Source of the DNA: Oscillospiraceae bacterium
Lineage (GTDB): Bacteria; Bacillota; Clostridia; Oscillospirales; Acutalibacteraceae
Length of the DNA stretch: 64,000 bases
NCBI GenBank assembly: GCA_009785335.1
Contig: WQWM01000003.1
Location: 53,096 to 117,095, forward strand
Direction: 5' to 3'
Shown here: positions 38,592 through 47,387 of the stretch, piece by piece
How positions within the stretch are numbered: position 1 is the first letter of the stretch
Layout: each line of letters begins with the position of its first letter
Made by a program: the position numbers and the translations under genes
The notes under the pieces: generated by a model
What the model saw: only the letters and a program-made list of their open reading frames with translations
Told to the model about the DNA's origin: nothing
The model's database searches: none

Positions 38592-40106
38592 CTAACTCTC
38601 CACCCAAGCCAAGCTGCGCTGCACAGCTTTTTGCCAGCCTGCGTAAAGCTCGTTGCGCTGTTGGCGCGGCAGTTGCGGCACAAACACGCGGTCGACTTGG
38701 CGGTTTTGCTCAATTTCGTCTTTGCTGTTCCACACGCCTGCGGTTAGCCCTGCGATGTAGGCTGCGCCGAGTGCGGTGGTCTCGGTCACACGCGGGCGGT
38801 TGACGTTTGCCTGGCTGAAGTCTGCCTGCAATTGCATCATGATGTCGCTGACCGATGCGCCGCCGTCTACACGCAGCTCGGTGAACTTAATGCCCGCATC
38901 GGCCTCCATGGCGGCAAGCAGATCACACAATTGCCACGGAATGCACTCGATGACCGCCCTTGCAATATGCGCGCGATTCACGCCGCGGGTTAACCCCACC
39001 ATCGTGCCGCGGGCATACATATCCCAATAGGGCGCGCCCAAACCCGTGAAGGCAGGCACGAGATATACGCCATTGGCACTGTCTACGCTTTCGGCTAGCT
39101 CGCCGCAACGCTCGGCGGAATCCACCAGCTTGAGCTCATCGCGTAGCCATTGGATGACCGAACCGGCATTGAACGCACTGCCTTCAATGGCGTATGTGAT
39201 TTCATCACCCAGCGACCAAGCAACACCAGTAAGAAGATTATGTTGACTTTGCACGCGTTTGGTGCCGGTGTTCATCAGCAAAAAGCAGCCGGTGCCGTAT
39301 GTGTTTTTGGCCATGCCGGGTGAAAAACAAGCCTGCCCGAACAACGCCGCAGGTTGGTCGCCAATGGCACCGGTGATGGGCACGCCCGCCAATTCCGTCA
39401 GCCCAATGAGCCCCTGCGCGAGCTCGCCGTGCATGGCACCGCTGGGCACGACCTTGGGCAAAATATGCATGGGCACGCCAAGCAGGGCGCACAATTCTTC
39501 GTCCCAGCACAGTTTATCCACATCAAAGAGCATTGTTCGGCTGGCGTTTGAGTAATCCGTCACGTGGCTTTGGCCACCGGTAAAATTCCAAATCAGCCAG
39601 GTTTCCACGGTGCCGAATAGCAGTCTGCTTTGCTCAGCCAGTTCACGTGCGGCAGGCACGTTGTCGAGTATCCATTTTATTTTTGTGCCGCTGAAATAGG
39701 CATCTACCACTAAGCCAGTGCGTTGTTTTATCAGCGGCTCGTGGCCGTCGCGCTTGAGTTGCTCGCACATGTCGGCGGTGCGTCGGCACTGCCACACAAT
39801 GGCGTTGTAGACCGGTCGGCCGGTTTGTTTGTCCCACAAAATGGTGGTTTCGCGCTGGTTGGTGATGCCCATGCAGGCGATGTCGCGCAGGTTTACCCGG
39901 CCTTTGATTTCGCCCAGCACAAGCTCCAGGGCGTTCATTTGGCTGTAGAGAATCTCCATGGGGTTGTGCTCTACCCAGCCGGCCTGCGGGTAAAGCTGTT
40001 CGTATTCCTTTTGTGCGCGGGCAACCACATTGCCTTGGCGGTCAAACAAAATGGCACGCGAGCTTGTGGTGCCTTGGTCCAGCGCGAGGACGTATTGGTT
40101 TGGCAT
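38592..40106 (-). CDS. glpK: Glycerol kinase
   Basis: GlpK phosphorylates glycerol to glycerol-3-P in the cytosol. The 504-residue FGGY kinase has L-A-L-D-Q-G-T-T-S-S-R, W-V-E-H-N-P, G-I-T-N-Q-R-E-T, the catalytic Asp segment G-A-I-G-D-Q-P-A-A-L-F-G-Q and N-T-Y-G-T-G-C-F-L. The ATG at 40106 is favoured; a TTG four codons earlier at 40118 is possible, and both have weak ribosome sites. No glycerol facilitator or glycerol-3-P dehydrogenase is adjacent. HprK in this window suggests catabolite control. Confidence 0.95.
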   Translation of the reverse strand: MPNQYVLALDQGTTSSRAILFDRQGNVVARAQKEYEQLYPQAGWVEHNPMEILYSQMNALELVLGEIKGRVNLRDIACMGITNQRETTILWDKQTGRPVYNAIVWQCRRTADMCEQLKRDGHEPLIKQRTGLVVDAYFSGTKIKWILDNVPAARELAEQSRLLFGTVETWLIWNFTGGQSHVTDYSNASRTMLFDVDKLCWDEELCALLGVPMHILPKVVPSGAMHGELAQGLIGLTELAGVPITGAIGDQPAALFGQACFSPGMAKNTYGTGCFLLMNTGTKRVQSQHNLLTGVAWSLGDEITYAIEGSAFNAGSVIQWLRDELKLVDSAERCGELAESVDSANGVYLVPAFTGLGAPYWDMYARGTMVGLTRGVNRAHIARAVIECIPWQLCDLLAAMEADAGIKFTELRVDGGASVSDIMMQLQADFSQANVNRPRVTETTALGAAYIAGLTAGVWNSKDEIEQNRQVDRVFVPQLPRQQRNELYAGWQKAVQRSLAWVES

Positions 40107-40218
40107 ATGTTTTCTCAATTTCTCTGTGGTTTATTATATTATTGGGCTTGTTTTAGACTTTTGTGTTGTCGAACCCCTCAGTCACGCATAGCCGCCAAAC
40201 TTGAAGATAACCGCAACC

Positions 40219-40301
40219 TGTAGGGGCGGCAATTTTGCCGCCCGGGCCATAAAAAACATGGCACTATTAAGATTTCGGGCGGCTTGCAAGCCGCCCCTAC
40301 A
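40219..40301. repeat. A-family palindromic element, full copy
   Basis: TGTAGGGGCGGCAATTTTGCCGCCCG and CGGGCGGCTTGCAAGCCGCCCCTACA. Confidence 0.88.
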
Positions 40302-40315
40302 TGTTGGTCATAGGC

Positions 40316-40450
40316 TTACGAGAATATAAAGCGCACTAAGCTAAAGATACCCCATCCTGCTAAGGCTATGATGCCGAATAAAATGGCATAGAAAATAACG
40401 CCGAAAAGGAGCATAATCATTTGATCTTGAAAAGAGTGTAATGGTGCCAT
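40316..40450 (-). CDS. 44-residue membrane protein
   Basis: A short gene with promoter (40493-40521) and ribosome site (GAAGG, seven bases before the ATG). The product has an N-terminal polar stretch M-A-P-L-H-S-F-Q-D-Q and then a hydrophobic span from about residue 11 to 43 (F-Y-A-I-L-F-G-I-I-A-L-A-G-W), long enough for one helix or a tight hairpin. No homologue is recalled. It ends 14 bases before the A-family element. Confidence 0.7.
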   Translation of the reverse strand: MAPLHSFQDQMIMLLFGVIFYAILFGIIALAGWGIFSLVRFIFS

Positions 40451-40492
40451 AAAAGAACCTTCTTTACTTTAAATTTTGCTTCTGTCAATTCC

Positions 40493-40521
40493 ATAATAGC
40501 ACATGAAATGTCGAAAGTCAA
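40493..40521 (-). promoter_or_regulatory. Promoter of the 44-residue membrane protein gene
   Basis: On the minus strand TTGACT (40516-40521), 17 bp, TATTAT (40493-40498). Confidence 0.78.
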
Positions 40522-40656
40522 TGCACAATCTGCACAAAATCCCTCGCCGCAACCCGTAGTTGCGCAATTTCAAGCCAAAATCGCTGGTTGCAACCGTGAA
40601 AATTTGTTATACTTATTGAACAGATTATGGTTGGCAAAATTTTTTTGAAAAAAAGC

Positions 40657-40688
40657 TTGACAGTGACCTTTGCGTCATGGTATATACT
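40657..40688 (+). promoter_or_regulatory. MerR-type promoter with long spacer
   Basis: TTGACA (40657-40662) and TATACT (40683-40688) are 20 bp apart, with the imperfect dyad GTGACCTTTGCGTCAT between them. MerR-family activators act on such over-long spacers, so this is likely the regulated promoter of the MerR-ABC unit. Confidence 0.72.
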
Positions 40689-40765
40689 ATCTACAGGAGG
40701 GCGGCGAGCCGCCGCAGACAATTCGCGCGTATGATGAGATTTAACAGAAAGCAGGTATCCCGCGA

Positions 40766-41551
40766 ATGAATTATGAGTCTAAAGCTATCCCCGATGGCTA
40801 CATGCGTGTGGGCGAACTGGCCCGACAAGCAGGCGTGACCGTGCGCACGTTGCAATACTACGACAAAGAAGGGCTGCTGAGCCCCAGCGCGGCCAGCGAA
40901 GGCGGCTTTCGGTTATATAACGACCGCGATGCCGTGCAGCTGATGCAAATTCTCGCGCTGAAGCAAATGGGATTTTCGCTGGGCGAGATAAAACAGCGAC
41001 TTAATCGGCTTGACACACCTGCAGATGTGTTGCAAGCTCTGGAAGAACAAAGCATGCAAATCGCCGGGCAAATTGAACAGCTGACAGAAGCACGCAATGC
41101 CCTGGAGAAGCTCAAAGCTGAAGTAGCGCAGATCGATATCGTGGACTTTAAGAAGTACGCTGCGATTTTAGCGAACTTGCAGATGAAAAATGAGTACTAT
41201 TGGATGGTGAAACACTTCGATGATGATATGCTCAGAAAATTCAGCGGGCATTTAAACATGGAACAAGCACAACAGGTGATTGTGCAAATCAACCACACAC
41301 TGGATGAGGCCTACAAGCTGCACAAAAGAAAAGTGCCGCACAACAGTAAAAAAGCGCAGCAATTCGCCCGTGACTATTGGGCCATCATCTTGCAAGTGAC
41401 CGGTGGTGACATGGAATTGATCGCAAAACTTGGCGAGATGTTCACCAATAGTGCTTTTGATACTAGAGACACAAAATTCCAACTCGCACAAGACTATATC
41501 GCAGCAACATTAGAGATTTATTTAGAAGGAGAACAATATGGCAACCATTAG
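40766..41551 (+). CDS. MerR-family regulator (TipA/BltR-like)
   Basis: The 261-residue protein has an N-terminal MerR winged helix (Y-M-R-V-G-E-L-A-R-Q-A-G-V-T-V-R-T-L-Q-Y-Y-D-K-E-G-L-L), the coiled dimer helix (L-E-E-Q-S-M-Q-I-A-G-Q-I-E-Q-L) and a helical C-terminal domain of about 130 residues that may bind hydrophobic drugs, as in TipAS. It overlaps the start of the ABC gene by 14 bases. The start at 40766 has only a weak site (AGCAGG); an ATG at 40802 would also give a complete domain. Likely senses a toxic compound and activates the exporter genes behind it. Confidence 0.9.
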   Translation: MNYESKAIPDGYMRVGELARQAGVTVRTLQYYDKEGLLSPSAASEGGFRLYNDRDAVQLMQILALKQMGFSLGEIKQRLNRLDTPADVLQALEEQSMQIAGQIEQLTEARNALEKLKAEVAQIDIVDFKKYAAILANLQMKNEYYWMVKHFDDDMLRKFSGHLNMEQAQQVIVQINHTLDEAYKLHKRKVPHNSKKAQQFARDYWAIILQVTGGDMELIAKLGEMFTNSAFDTRDTKFQLAQDYIAATLEIYLEGEQYGNH

Positions 41552-42242
41552 CATGAAAAACGTGCACAAAGCATTTGGCGACAATCAAGTGCTCAACGGC
41601 GTAACCTTTCACGTGAATCCCGGCGAAATCTTTGGCATGCTTGGCCCCAGCGGTTCGGGCAAAACCACCATCATCAACATCCTCACCCGGCAGCTGAGCG
41701 CAGATAGCGGCGAGGCCTCCACCGCGGCCGAAAGCCACGAAATCGGCTTGATGTTGGAGCACGACGGCCTGTTCAACCGCCTGAGCTGTTTGGATAATCT
41801 GATTGTGTTTGAGACAATCTATGGCATTCCACGCGCACGAACCCTGGAAGCGCTGGAGAAAGTCGGTCTTAGCGACGCACACAAAACCGAGGTGAACAAG
41901 CTCAGCAAGGGCATGCGGCAACGCTTGGTGCTGGCACGCGCCGTGCTGCACCATCCCAAAGTTTTGTTTCTAGACGAACCCACCAGCGCACTTGATCCGC
42001 TCACCGCGCGGGGAATTTATCAGCTCATCCGTCAGCTGCGTGACGACGGCAGCACGATTTTCCTCACCACGCACAACATGGAAGAAGCTACGCACCTGTG
42101 CGATCGCGTGGTGATGCTGCACGGCGGGCAAATTATCGAAGAAGGTGCGCCGCAAGACATTTGCAACAAATACGATGCACACAAAACCTTGCCTGACTTG
42201 GAAAGTGTGTTTGTGCAACTCACAGGAGGTGGATTAGAATGA
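41538..42242 (+). CDS. ABC transporter ATP-binding protein
   Basis: The 234-residue ATPase has Walker A G-P-S-G-S-G-K-T-T, a signature reading L-S-K-G-M-R-Q-R (for L-S-G-G-Q), Walker B V-L-F-L-D-E-P-T-S-A-L-D-P and switch His in L-T-T-H-N-M-E-E-A. It is the drug-exporter (DrrA/CcmA-like) type. AGAAGGAG precedes the ATG. The four-base overlap (ATGA) with the permease gene shows coupling. Confidence 0.93.
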   Translation: MATISMKNVHKAFGDNQVLNGVTFHVNPGEIFGMLGPSGSGKTTIINILTRQLSADSGEASTAAESHEIGLMLEHDGLFNRLSCLDNLIVFETIYGIPRARTLEALEKVGLSDAHKTEVNKLSKGMRQRLVLARAVLHHPKVLFLDEPTSALDPLTARGIYQLIRQLRDDGSTIFLTTHNMEEATHLCDRVVMLHGGQIIEEGAPQDICNKYDAHKTLPDLESVFVQLTGGGLE

Positions 42243-42988
42243 GAAACTTTAAAGCGATTTTCCGTAAACAATTACTCGACTCCCTCAAGAACATGGAGAT
42301 CATGCTGAACTTTGCCCTATACCCATTCATGGGGTTTTTGATGAGCACATTCGCCTCGCCGAACTTTGACGGTGTGCCCGAAGAAATTCAGCAAATGCTG
42401 GCTGCAGGCATGCCCAACATGATGATGATGATGGCCACCATGTTTGCGGGCATGGGCTTGATTCCCGTGGTGGCGAGTATTATCTCGGAAGACATTGAAA
42501 AGAAAAGTCTGCGCTTTCTCACCATGGCCGGCGTGAAACCCATGTCATATTTGCTGGGTGTGGGCGCAGTGTCGTTCTTCCTTGCTATTTTCACTACGTT
42601 TGCCTTTGGTTTTATCGGCGACTTTGGCGGCACGCGTGAATTACTGGTTTTTGTGGCGGCGATGCTTTCGGGCGTGATTGCGTCGATCTTTTTGGGGGCA
42701 ACGCTGGGCATTCTCAGCAGAAGCCAGCAAGCGTCCACAGGGCTAACGATGCCTGCGGCTGTGGTGCTGGGCTTTGGACCGATGCTCGCGCAGTTCAACG
42801 GCACCATCTCGCGCTTGATGACACCGTTCTACACACAACAGCTCAACGCCATCGCAGATTACTTCAGCGGCGGCCCGGCGGCGGCACCGTTGTGGCAAAG
42901 TTTCGCGATTATCTGGGCAAATGTGATTGTGCTGGGCATTGTGTTTGCAGTGGTGTATCGCAAAAAAGGTTTGGCCCAGCGTGGCTAG
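42239..42988 (+). CDS. ABC-2 type permease
   Basis: The 249-residue protein has about six membrane helices (including L-G-V-G-A-V-S-F-F-L-A-I-F and V-A-A-M-L-S-G-V-I-A-S-I-F) and the cytosolic loop S-E-D-I-E-K-K-S-L-R-F typical of ABC-2 exporters, where the E-K-x-x-x-R-x segment contacts the ATPase. An unusual Met-rich loop (P-N-M-M-M-M-M-A-T-M) lies near residue 60. It is the last gene of the MerR-regulated operon, with a terminator at 43005-43035. Confidence 0.9.
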   Translation: MRNFKAIFRKQLLDSLKNMEIMLNFALYPFMGFLMSTFASPNFDGVPEEIQQMLAAGMPNMMMMMATMFAGMGLIPVVASIISEDIEKKSLRFLTMAGVKPMSYLLGVGAVSFFLAIFTTFAFGFIGDFGGTRELLVFVAAMLSGVIASIFLGATLGILSRSQQASTGLTMPAAVVLGFGPMLAQFNGTISRLMTPFYTQQLNAIADYFSGGPAAAPLWQSFAIIWANVIVLGIVFAVVYRKKGLAQRG

Positions 42989-43004
42989 TGAATAGAAAAT
43001 AAGC

Positions 43005-43035
43005 AAACCGGTGGCTTTGGGCTGCCGGTTTTTTA
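43005..43035 (+). terminator. Terminator of the MerR-ABC operon
   Basis: Stem AACCGG.GGC/GCTG.CCGGTT followed by TTTTATT. Confidence 0.8.
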
Positions 43036-43047
43036 TTGGTTAAATAC

Positions 43048-43123
43048 CACCCTCACTCCTCGCGGCTCGGAGAGTTCCCTCCTCGGGAGGGAGCTGACCG
43101 CCTCGGGCGGGCTGAGGGTGGTG
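43048..43123. repeat. C-family repeat
   Basis: ACCACCCTCA ... TTCCCTCCTCGGGAGGGAGCTG ... TGAGGGTGGT, with inverted ends of 10 bp. Confidence 0.78.
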
Positions 43124-43168
43124 TTTTCACGCTGTTTCATTATATTTAAAATTTTTCGCACAAAATTC

Positions 43169-43198
43169 TTGCTTTTTTACATGCGCGTATGGTATAAT
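43169..43198 (+). promoter_or_regulatory. Promoter placed directly before an ATG
   Basis: TTGCTT (43169-43174), 18 bp, TATAAT (43193-43198). The expected transcript start is at the A of the ATG at 43205. Confidence 0.7.
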
Positions 43199-43204
43199 AT
43201 TACT

Positions 43205-43702
43205 ATGATGAAGATTATAGCGTTAACACACGAAAATGCTCGTCCAGCGGCCAAGCTAGCCGCGCAAGTGTTTCCCTATGCCGCGCCCTATGTTCGCTTG
43301 TCTTATTGGGCGGTGCGCAGCCGAAACAACCCGCTGGTGAAGCTATCATTTCGCATTGGCCGCATCAACGCGCTGCTTGACCATTGGGTTGCGGTGAACG
43401 AACATAACGAAGTAATCGGCACCGTTGGGCTATATACTTATCGCAAAGATGCGCACGAGGCCGCATGGCTCACGTGGTATTGCGTGGCACCGCAAGCGCG
43501 CGGGCAAGGGCTGGGTAAAGAGTTGATTGCACACGCCGCGCAGCATGCACGTGAACTAGGCAAAACCTATCTGCGACTATATACCTCCACGCACCCAAAC
43601 GAAGCCGCTGCACAAATGGTGTATGAAAAAGCGGGACTTGCGCAAACACACCAAAAGCGAGTTCCCGGCACCACATTGATTTATCGAGAAAAGAAACTAT
43701 GA
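43205..43702 (+). CDS. GNAT-family N-acetyltransferase, probably leaderless
   Basis: The 165-residue protein has the acetyl-CoA motif V-A-P-Q-A-R-G-Q-G-L-G-K-E-L and a closing Y-E-K-A-G-L segment of the GNAT fold; acceptor unknown. The ATG at 43205 is immediately followed by a second ATG. No ribosome site lies upstream, and the -10 box ends six bases before the start, so the message would begin at or within one or two bases of the start codon. Longer in-frame readings would begin upstream of the promoter. Confidence 0.83.
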   Translation: MMKIIALTHENARPAAKLAAQVFPYAAPYVRLSYWAVRSRNNPLVKLSFRIGRINALLDHWVAVNEHNEVIGTVGLYTYRKDAHEAAWLTWYCVAPQARGQGLGKELIAHAAQHARELGKTYLRLYTSTHPNEAAAQMVYEKAGLAQTHQKRVPGTTLIYREKKL

Positions 43703-43735
43703 ATTTCGCAATCGTGTTTGCAAGTAATATCCACT

Positions 43736-43761
43736 TGTAGGGGCGGATGTAAATCCGCCCG
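43736..43761 (+). repeat. A-family half element
   Basis: TGTAGGGGCGGATGTAAATCCGCCCG, same form as 16846 and 53507. Confidence 0.85.
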
Positions 43762-43807
43762 GACTTTAAAATATTATCGATATCTTACGAAAGCATGGAC
43801 CAACATC

Positions 43808-45688
43808 ATGAACCCACGCATGGAACTACCGCTGTACTTATTCCACCAGGGCACCAACGCCCGCGCATATCGTTTTTTCGGCGCGCATCGGTCGTATGAC
43901 CTTTCCGCGGCGGTGTTTCGCGCATGGGCACCTGCTGCCCGCGCAGTGAGCGTGGTGGGGGATTTCAACGACTGGAACCCCAGCGCCAACCCCTGCACTC
44001 GCGTGAATGACCAAGGCGTGTGGGAAGCCGAAATCGCCGAACTGCAACCCTTCACGGCCTACAAGTTTTGCATCACCGGGCAAGACGGAAAACGTCGCTT
44101 GAAAAACGATCCTTTTGCCTTCCACTGCGAGGCCGACACCGGCAATTCATCAAAATATTACCCGCTGTCGCACTGCTATCAATGGAACGATGCCGAATGG
44201 CTTGCCGCACGCGCGCAGCAAAATCCGCAGCAGCAACCCATGAGCATCTATGAAGTGCATCTGGGCAGTTGGCGCAGATTTGCCGACGGCGCACCCTTCA
44301 GTTATCGCAAACTGGCGGACGAGCTCATTCCCTATGTGAAGCAACTGGGCTTCACGCACATTGAAGTGATGCCGCTGACCGAGCACCCCTTTGGCGGCTC
44401 GTGGGGCTATCAAACCACAGGTTATTTCGCCGCAACATCGCGCTATGGCGAACCGCGCGACCTGATGTTTTTCATCGACCAGTGCCATCAGGCGGGGCTG
44501 GGCGTGATTTTAGACTGGGTGCCGGCGCACTTTGCGCGTGATGCCCACGGGCTTGCGCAATTCGATGGCGAAGCCTGCTTTGAATATGCCGACGACCGCA
44601 TTGGCCACCACAAGTCGTGGGACACTGCCGTCTTTGACTACAGCAAGCCGGAAGTGCGCTCGTTTTTGCTCAGTTCGGCCATGTTTTGGCTGGAGCAATA
44701 CCACGTGGATGGGCTGCGTGTGGATGCTGTGGCGAGCATGCTCTATCGCAATTATGACCGCGAAGACGGCCAATGGCTGGCGAACGAACACGGCGGAGCC
44801 GAAAATCTTGAAGTGGTGTCGCTGTTGCAGCAGATTAACTCAACGGTGCTGGAGCGCTTTCCGGGGGCGATCATGGCCGCCGAAGAAAGCACCGCTTGGC
44901 CACAGGTGACTCGCCCGCCGGATGTGGGCGGCTTGGGCTTTAACTTCAAGTGGAACATGGGCTGGATGAACGACAACCTGCGCTATTTCGCGCTGGATCC
45001 TGTGCATCGCAAGAATAATCACAACCTGGTGACATTTTCGTTCCACTATGCCTTCAGCGAGAATTTTATATTGCCTATTTCGCATGACGAGGTGGTGCAT
45101 GGCAAGCATTCGCTGCTATCGAAAATGCCGGGCGACTACAACGATAAATTCACTGCGCTGCGAGCATTTTTGGGTTTCATGTTCGCGCACCCGGGCAAAA
45201 AACTGCTGTTTATGGGGCAGGAAATCGGGCAGTTTATTGAGTGGAACTATCAACAAGAGCTTGACTGGCTGCTGCTGGAATATGCCTCGCACAAGCAGTT
45301 GCAAACTTTTGTGGGGCAGCTCAATGCGTTTTATCGTCAACAGCCCGCCCTTTGGCAAGCCGATGACGACCATCGCGGTTTTGCGTGGATTTGCGGCGAC
45401 GACTGCGACAATAGCGTCATTGCATTTCGTCGTATTGATCGCCAAGGCAATGAATTGGTGTGTGTATGTAATTTTACGCCCGTTGCCCGAGAAAACTACA
45501 GCATTGGCGTGCCTGAGGCAGGGCAGTGGCGCGTGCTGTTTCACACCGACGACGAGTGCTTCGGCGGCAGCGGTGCATACATGGGGACAAGCGTGCATAC
45601 ACAAGATAATGCCATGCATGGCTTGCCGTGTGCGCTGAGCCTTAACTTGGCGGGGAATTCGTTTGTGTTTTTGGGGAGAAATATGTAA
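43808..45688 (+). CDS. glgB: 1,4-alpha-glucan branching enzyme
   Basis: GlgB adds alpha-1,6 branches to glycogen. The 626-residue GH13 enzyme has the CBM48 domain (F-R-A-W-A-P-A-A-R-A-V-S-V-V-G-D-F-N-D-W), the catalytic Asp in G-L-R-V-D-A-V-A-S-M, the catalytic Glu in M-A-A-E-E-S-T-A-W and H-D-E-V-V-H-G-K. The ATG at 43808 fits the usual N-terminus (L-Y-L-F-H-Q-G-T-N); upstream in-frame readings go through the A-family repeat. The ribosome site is poor. It begins the glycogen cluster with glgC and glgA. Confidence 0.94.
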   Translation: MNPRMELPLYLFHQGTNARAYRFFGAHRSYDLSAAVFRAWAPAARAVSVVGDFNDWNPSANPCTRVNDQGVWEAEIAELQPFTAYKFCITGQDGKRRLKNDPFAFHCEADTGNSSKYYPLSHCYQWNDAEWLAARAQQNPQQQPMSIYEVHLGSWRRFADGAPFSYRKLADELIPYVKQLGFTHIEVMPLTEHPFGGSWGYQTTGYFAATSRYGEPRDLMFFIDQCHQAGLGVILDWVPAHFARDAHGLAQFDGEACFEYADDRIGHHKSWDTAVFDYSKPEVRSFLLSSAMFWLEQYHVDGLRVDAVASMLYRNYDREDGQWLANEHGGAENLEVVSLLQQINSTVLERFPGAIMAAEESTAWPQVTRPPDVGGLGFNFKWNMGWMNDNLRYFALDPVHRKNNHNLVTFSFHYAFSENFILPISHDEVVHGKHSLLSKMPGDYNDKFTALRAFLGFMFAHPGKKLLFMGQEIGQFIEWNYQQELDWLLLEYASHKQLQTFVGQLNAFYRQQPALWQADDDHRGFAWICGDDCDNSVIAFRRIDRQGNELVCVCNFTPVARENYSIGVPEAGQWRVLFHTDDECFGGSGAYMGTSVHTQDNAMHGLPCALSLNLAGNSFVFLGRNM

Positions 45689-45701
45689 AAGGAGATTAAT
45701 T

Positions 45702-45746
45702 ATGTCAGAATTTCACTTCAAGTTCCGCGAAAAATACTTTAGTTGA
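45702..45746 (+). pseudogene. 14-codon remnant or micro-ORF with strong ribosome site
   Basis: AAAGGAGATTAATT is followed by ATG and MSEFHFKFREKYFS, then TGA. It is 13 bases after glgB, and a full A-family element begins 26 bases after its stop. A strong ribosome site in front of a truncated frame suggests the start of a former gene lost or cut by repeat DNA. Confidence 0.4.
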
Positions 45747-45771
45747 ATAAACATGAACGTAATAACCAGCA

Positions 45772-45852
45772 TGTAGGGGTGGCGTGCACGCCACCCGGGC
45801 AAAAATACTGGTTTAAGATGTTATCCCGGGTGGCTTGCAAGCCACCCCTACA
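45772..45852. repeat. A-family palindromic element, full copy (GGGTGGC variant)
   Basis: TGTAGGGGTGGCGTGCACGCCACCCG and CGGGTGGCTTGCAAGCCACCCCTACA; both arms changed C to T with matching G to A on the other side. Confidence 0.9.
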
Positions 45853-45883
45853 TGCTGATCTGAGATAGTGATAAAATGAAACT

Positions 45884-45909
45884 CCGGGCGACGTAATCGC
45901 GCCCCTACA
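45884..45909 (-). repeat. A-family half element, inverted
   Basis: CCGGGCGACGTAATCGCGCCCCTACA, a right arm alone. Confidence 0.75.
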
Positions 45910-45921
45910 ACCCGATCCCGG

Positions 45922-46054
45922 ACCCCTCAGTCACGCCTTGCGGCGTGCCAGCTCCCCTACAGGGGAGCCCTTGGCAACACCTGAAAGTCTGAGTTTCGTC
46001 AGGATCTCCCTGCAGCGACTTTTGGACGCTTTAGCATTCATCAAGTAGAGGGGT
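45922..46054. repeat. D-family palindromic element
   Basis: ACCCCTCAG, ACGCCTTGCGGCGT, GCTCCCCTACAGGGGAGC, GTTGCCAAGG inverted, then GCGACTTTTGGACGC and GAGGGGT. Confidence 0.85.
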
Positions 46055-46115
46055 TTTTGCAAAAAACATATCAATACAGTGACTTAAAGAGCCAAATAAA
46101 AACAAGGAGGGTACT

Positions 46116-47321
46116 ATGCAACATCAACACTGCGTGGCCATGCTGTTGGCCGGGGGACAAGGCAGCCGATTGGGGGTGCTGACACACAAAATCGCAAAGC
46201 CCGCCGTGCCGTATGGCGGCAAGTATCGTATCATCGACTTCCCGCTTTCCAACTGCGTGAATAGCGGCATCGACACCGTGGGCGTGCTCACGCAATACCA
46301 GCCCCTTGCGCTCAATGACTACATTGGCAAAGGTTCGCCGTGGGATCTCAACCGCATGCACGGCGGTGTGCATGTGCTGTCGCCCTATCAACAAATGCAG
46401 GGCACGCAATGGTATAAAGGCACAGCCAATGCCATCTATCAGAACATACACTTCATCGACCGCTACAGCCCAGAATACGTGCTGGTGCTTTCGGGCGACC
46501 ACATCTACAAAATGGACTACGCAAAAATGCTTGCCCACCACAAAGAAAAGCAGGCAGATTGCACCATCGCCATGCTGGAAGTGGAGTGGGAAGAAGCCAG
46601 CCGCTTTGGATTGATGCTGGTGGGTGAGGATGGCTTCATCACCGAGTTTGAAGAAAAACCCGAAAACCCGCGTAGCAACAAAGCCAGCATGGGCGTGTAT
46701 GTCTTCACGTGGGCGAAGCTGCGGCAATATCTCATTGATGACGAAGCCAAGGCAGGCAGCAGCAACGACTTTGGCAAAGATGTCATTCCCGCCATGCATG
46801 CCGCGGGCGAACGCATGGCCGCCTATGCCTTCGATGGCTATTGGAAGGACGTGGGCACCATCGAAAGCTTGTGGGAAGCCAACATGGACCTGCTTAACCC
46901 CAAAGCAGGCTTGGATATGAGCGACCCCAGCTGGGTGATTTATTCGCGCAACACCAATGCGCCGCCTGCGTTGTTTGGCCCAGAAGCAAAGACGCAAAAC
47001 TGCTTGATTGCCAACGGCTGCAAAATTGAAGGTGAAGTGGATGCCAGCGTATTATTCCCCTGGGCGCAGGTGGAGCAAGGCGCAATTGTACGCGATAGTA
47101 TACTCATGCCGGGCGTGAAAGTGAAAGCCGGTGCAGTGGTGCAGTATGCCATCATTGCTGAAAATGCTGTGGTTGGTGAAGATGCCGTGGTTGGTGTGCG
47201 GCCCGAGCACTGCAGCAACAAGGATATTTGGGGTGTTGCGGTGGTTGGTGAAAATGTGCAGATTGAACCGGGCAGGGTAGTGAAGCCCAAAGAAATGGTG
47301 GCCACCTGCGGTGGGGCTTAG
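46116..47321 (+). CDS. glgC: Glucose-1-phosphate adenylyltransferase
   Basis: GlgC makes ADP-glucose for glycogen. The 401-residue protein has the nucleotide loop [41 protein letters not shown] and a C-terminal left-handed beta helix of hexapeptide repeats ([10 protein letters not shown]). There is no GlgD partner beside it. AAGGAGGG precedes the ATG. The last residues (V-A-T-C-G-G-A) and the stop lie in a CCACCTGCGGTGGGGCT repeat unit, so the C-terminus was shaped by a repeat. Confidence 0.95.
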   Translation: MQHQHCVAMLLAGGQGSRLGVLTHKIAKPAVPYGGKYRIIDFPLSNCVNSGIDTVGVLTQYQPLALNDYIGKGSPWDLNRMHGGVHVLSPYQQMQGTQWYKGTANAIYQNIHFIDRYSPEYVLVLSGDHIYKMDYAKMLAHHKEKQADCTIAMLEVEWEEASRFGLMLVGEDGFITEFEEKPENPRSNKASMGVYVFTWAKLRQYLIDDEAKAGSSNDFGKDVIPAMHAAGERMAAYAFDGYWKDVGTIESLWEANMDLLNPKAGLDMSDPSWVIYSRNTNAPPALFGPEAKTQNCLIANGCKIEGEVDASVLFPWAQVEQGAIVRDSILMPGVKVKAGAVVQYAIIAENAVVGEDAVVGVRPEHCSNKDIWGVAVVGENVQIEPGRVVKPKEMVATCGGA

Positions 47322-47387
47322 TCGCTTCGCTGTGTTCTATTATAGCCTCATAAAACAATCTCACCGCGAAGCGACTAGGTTTTTTTG

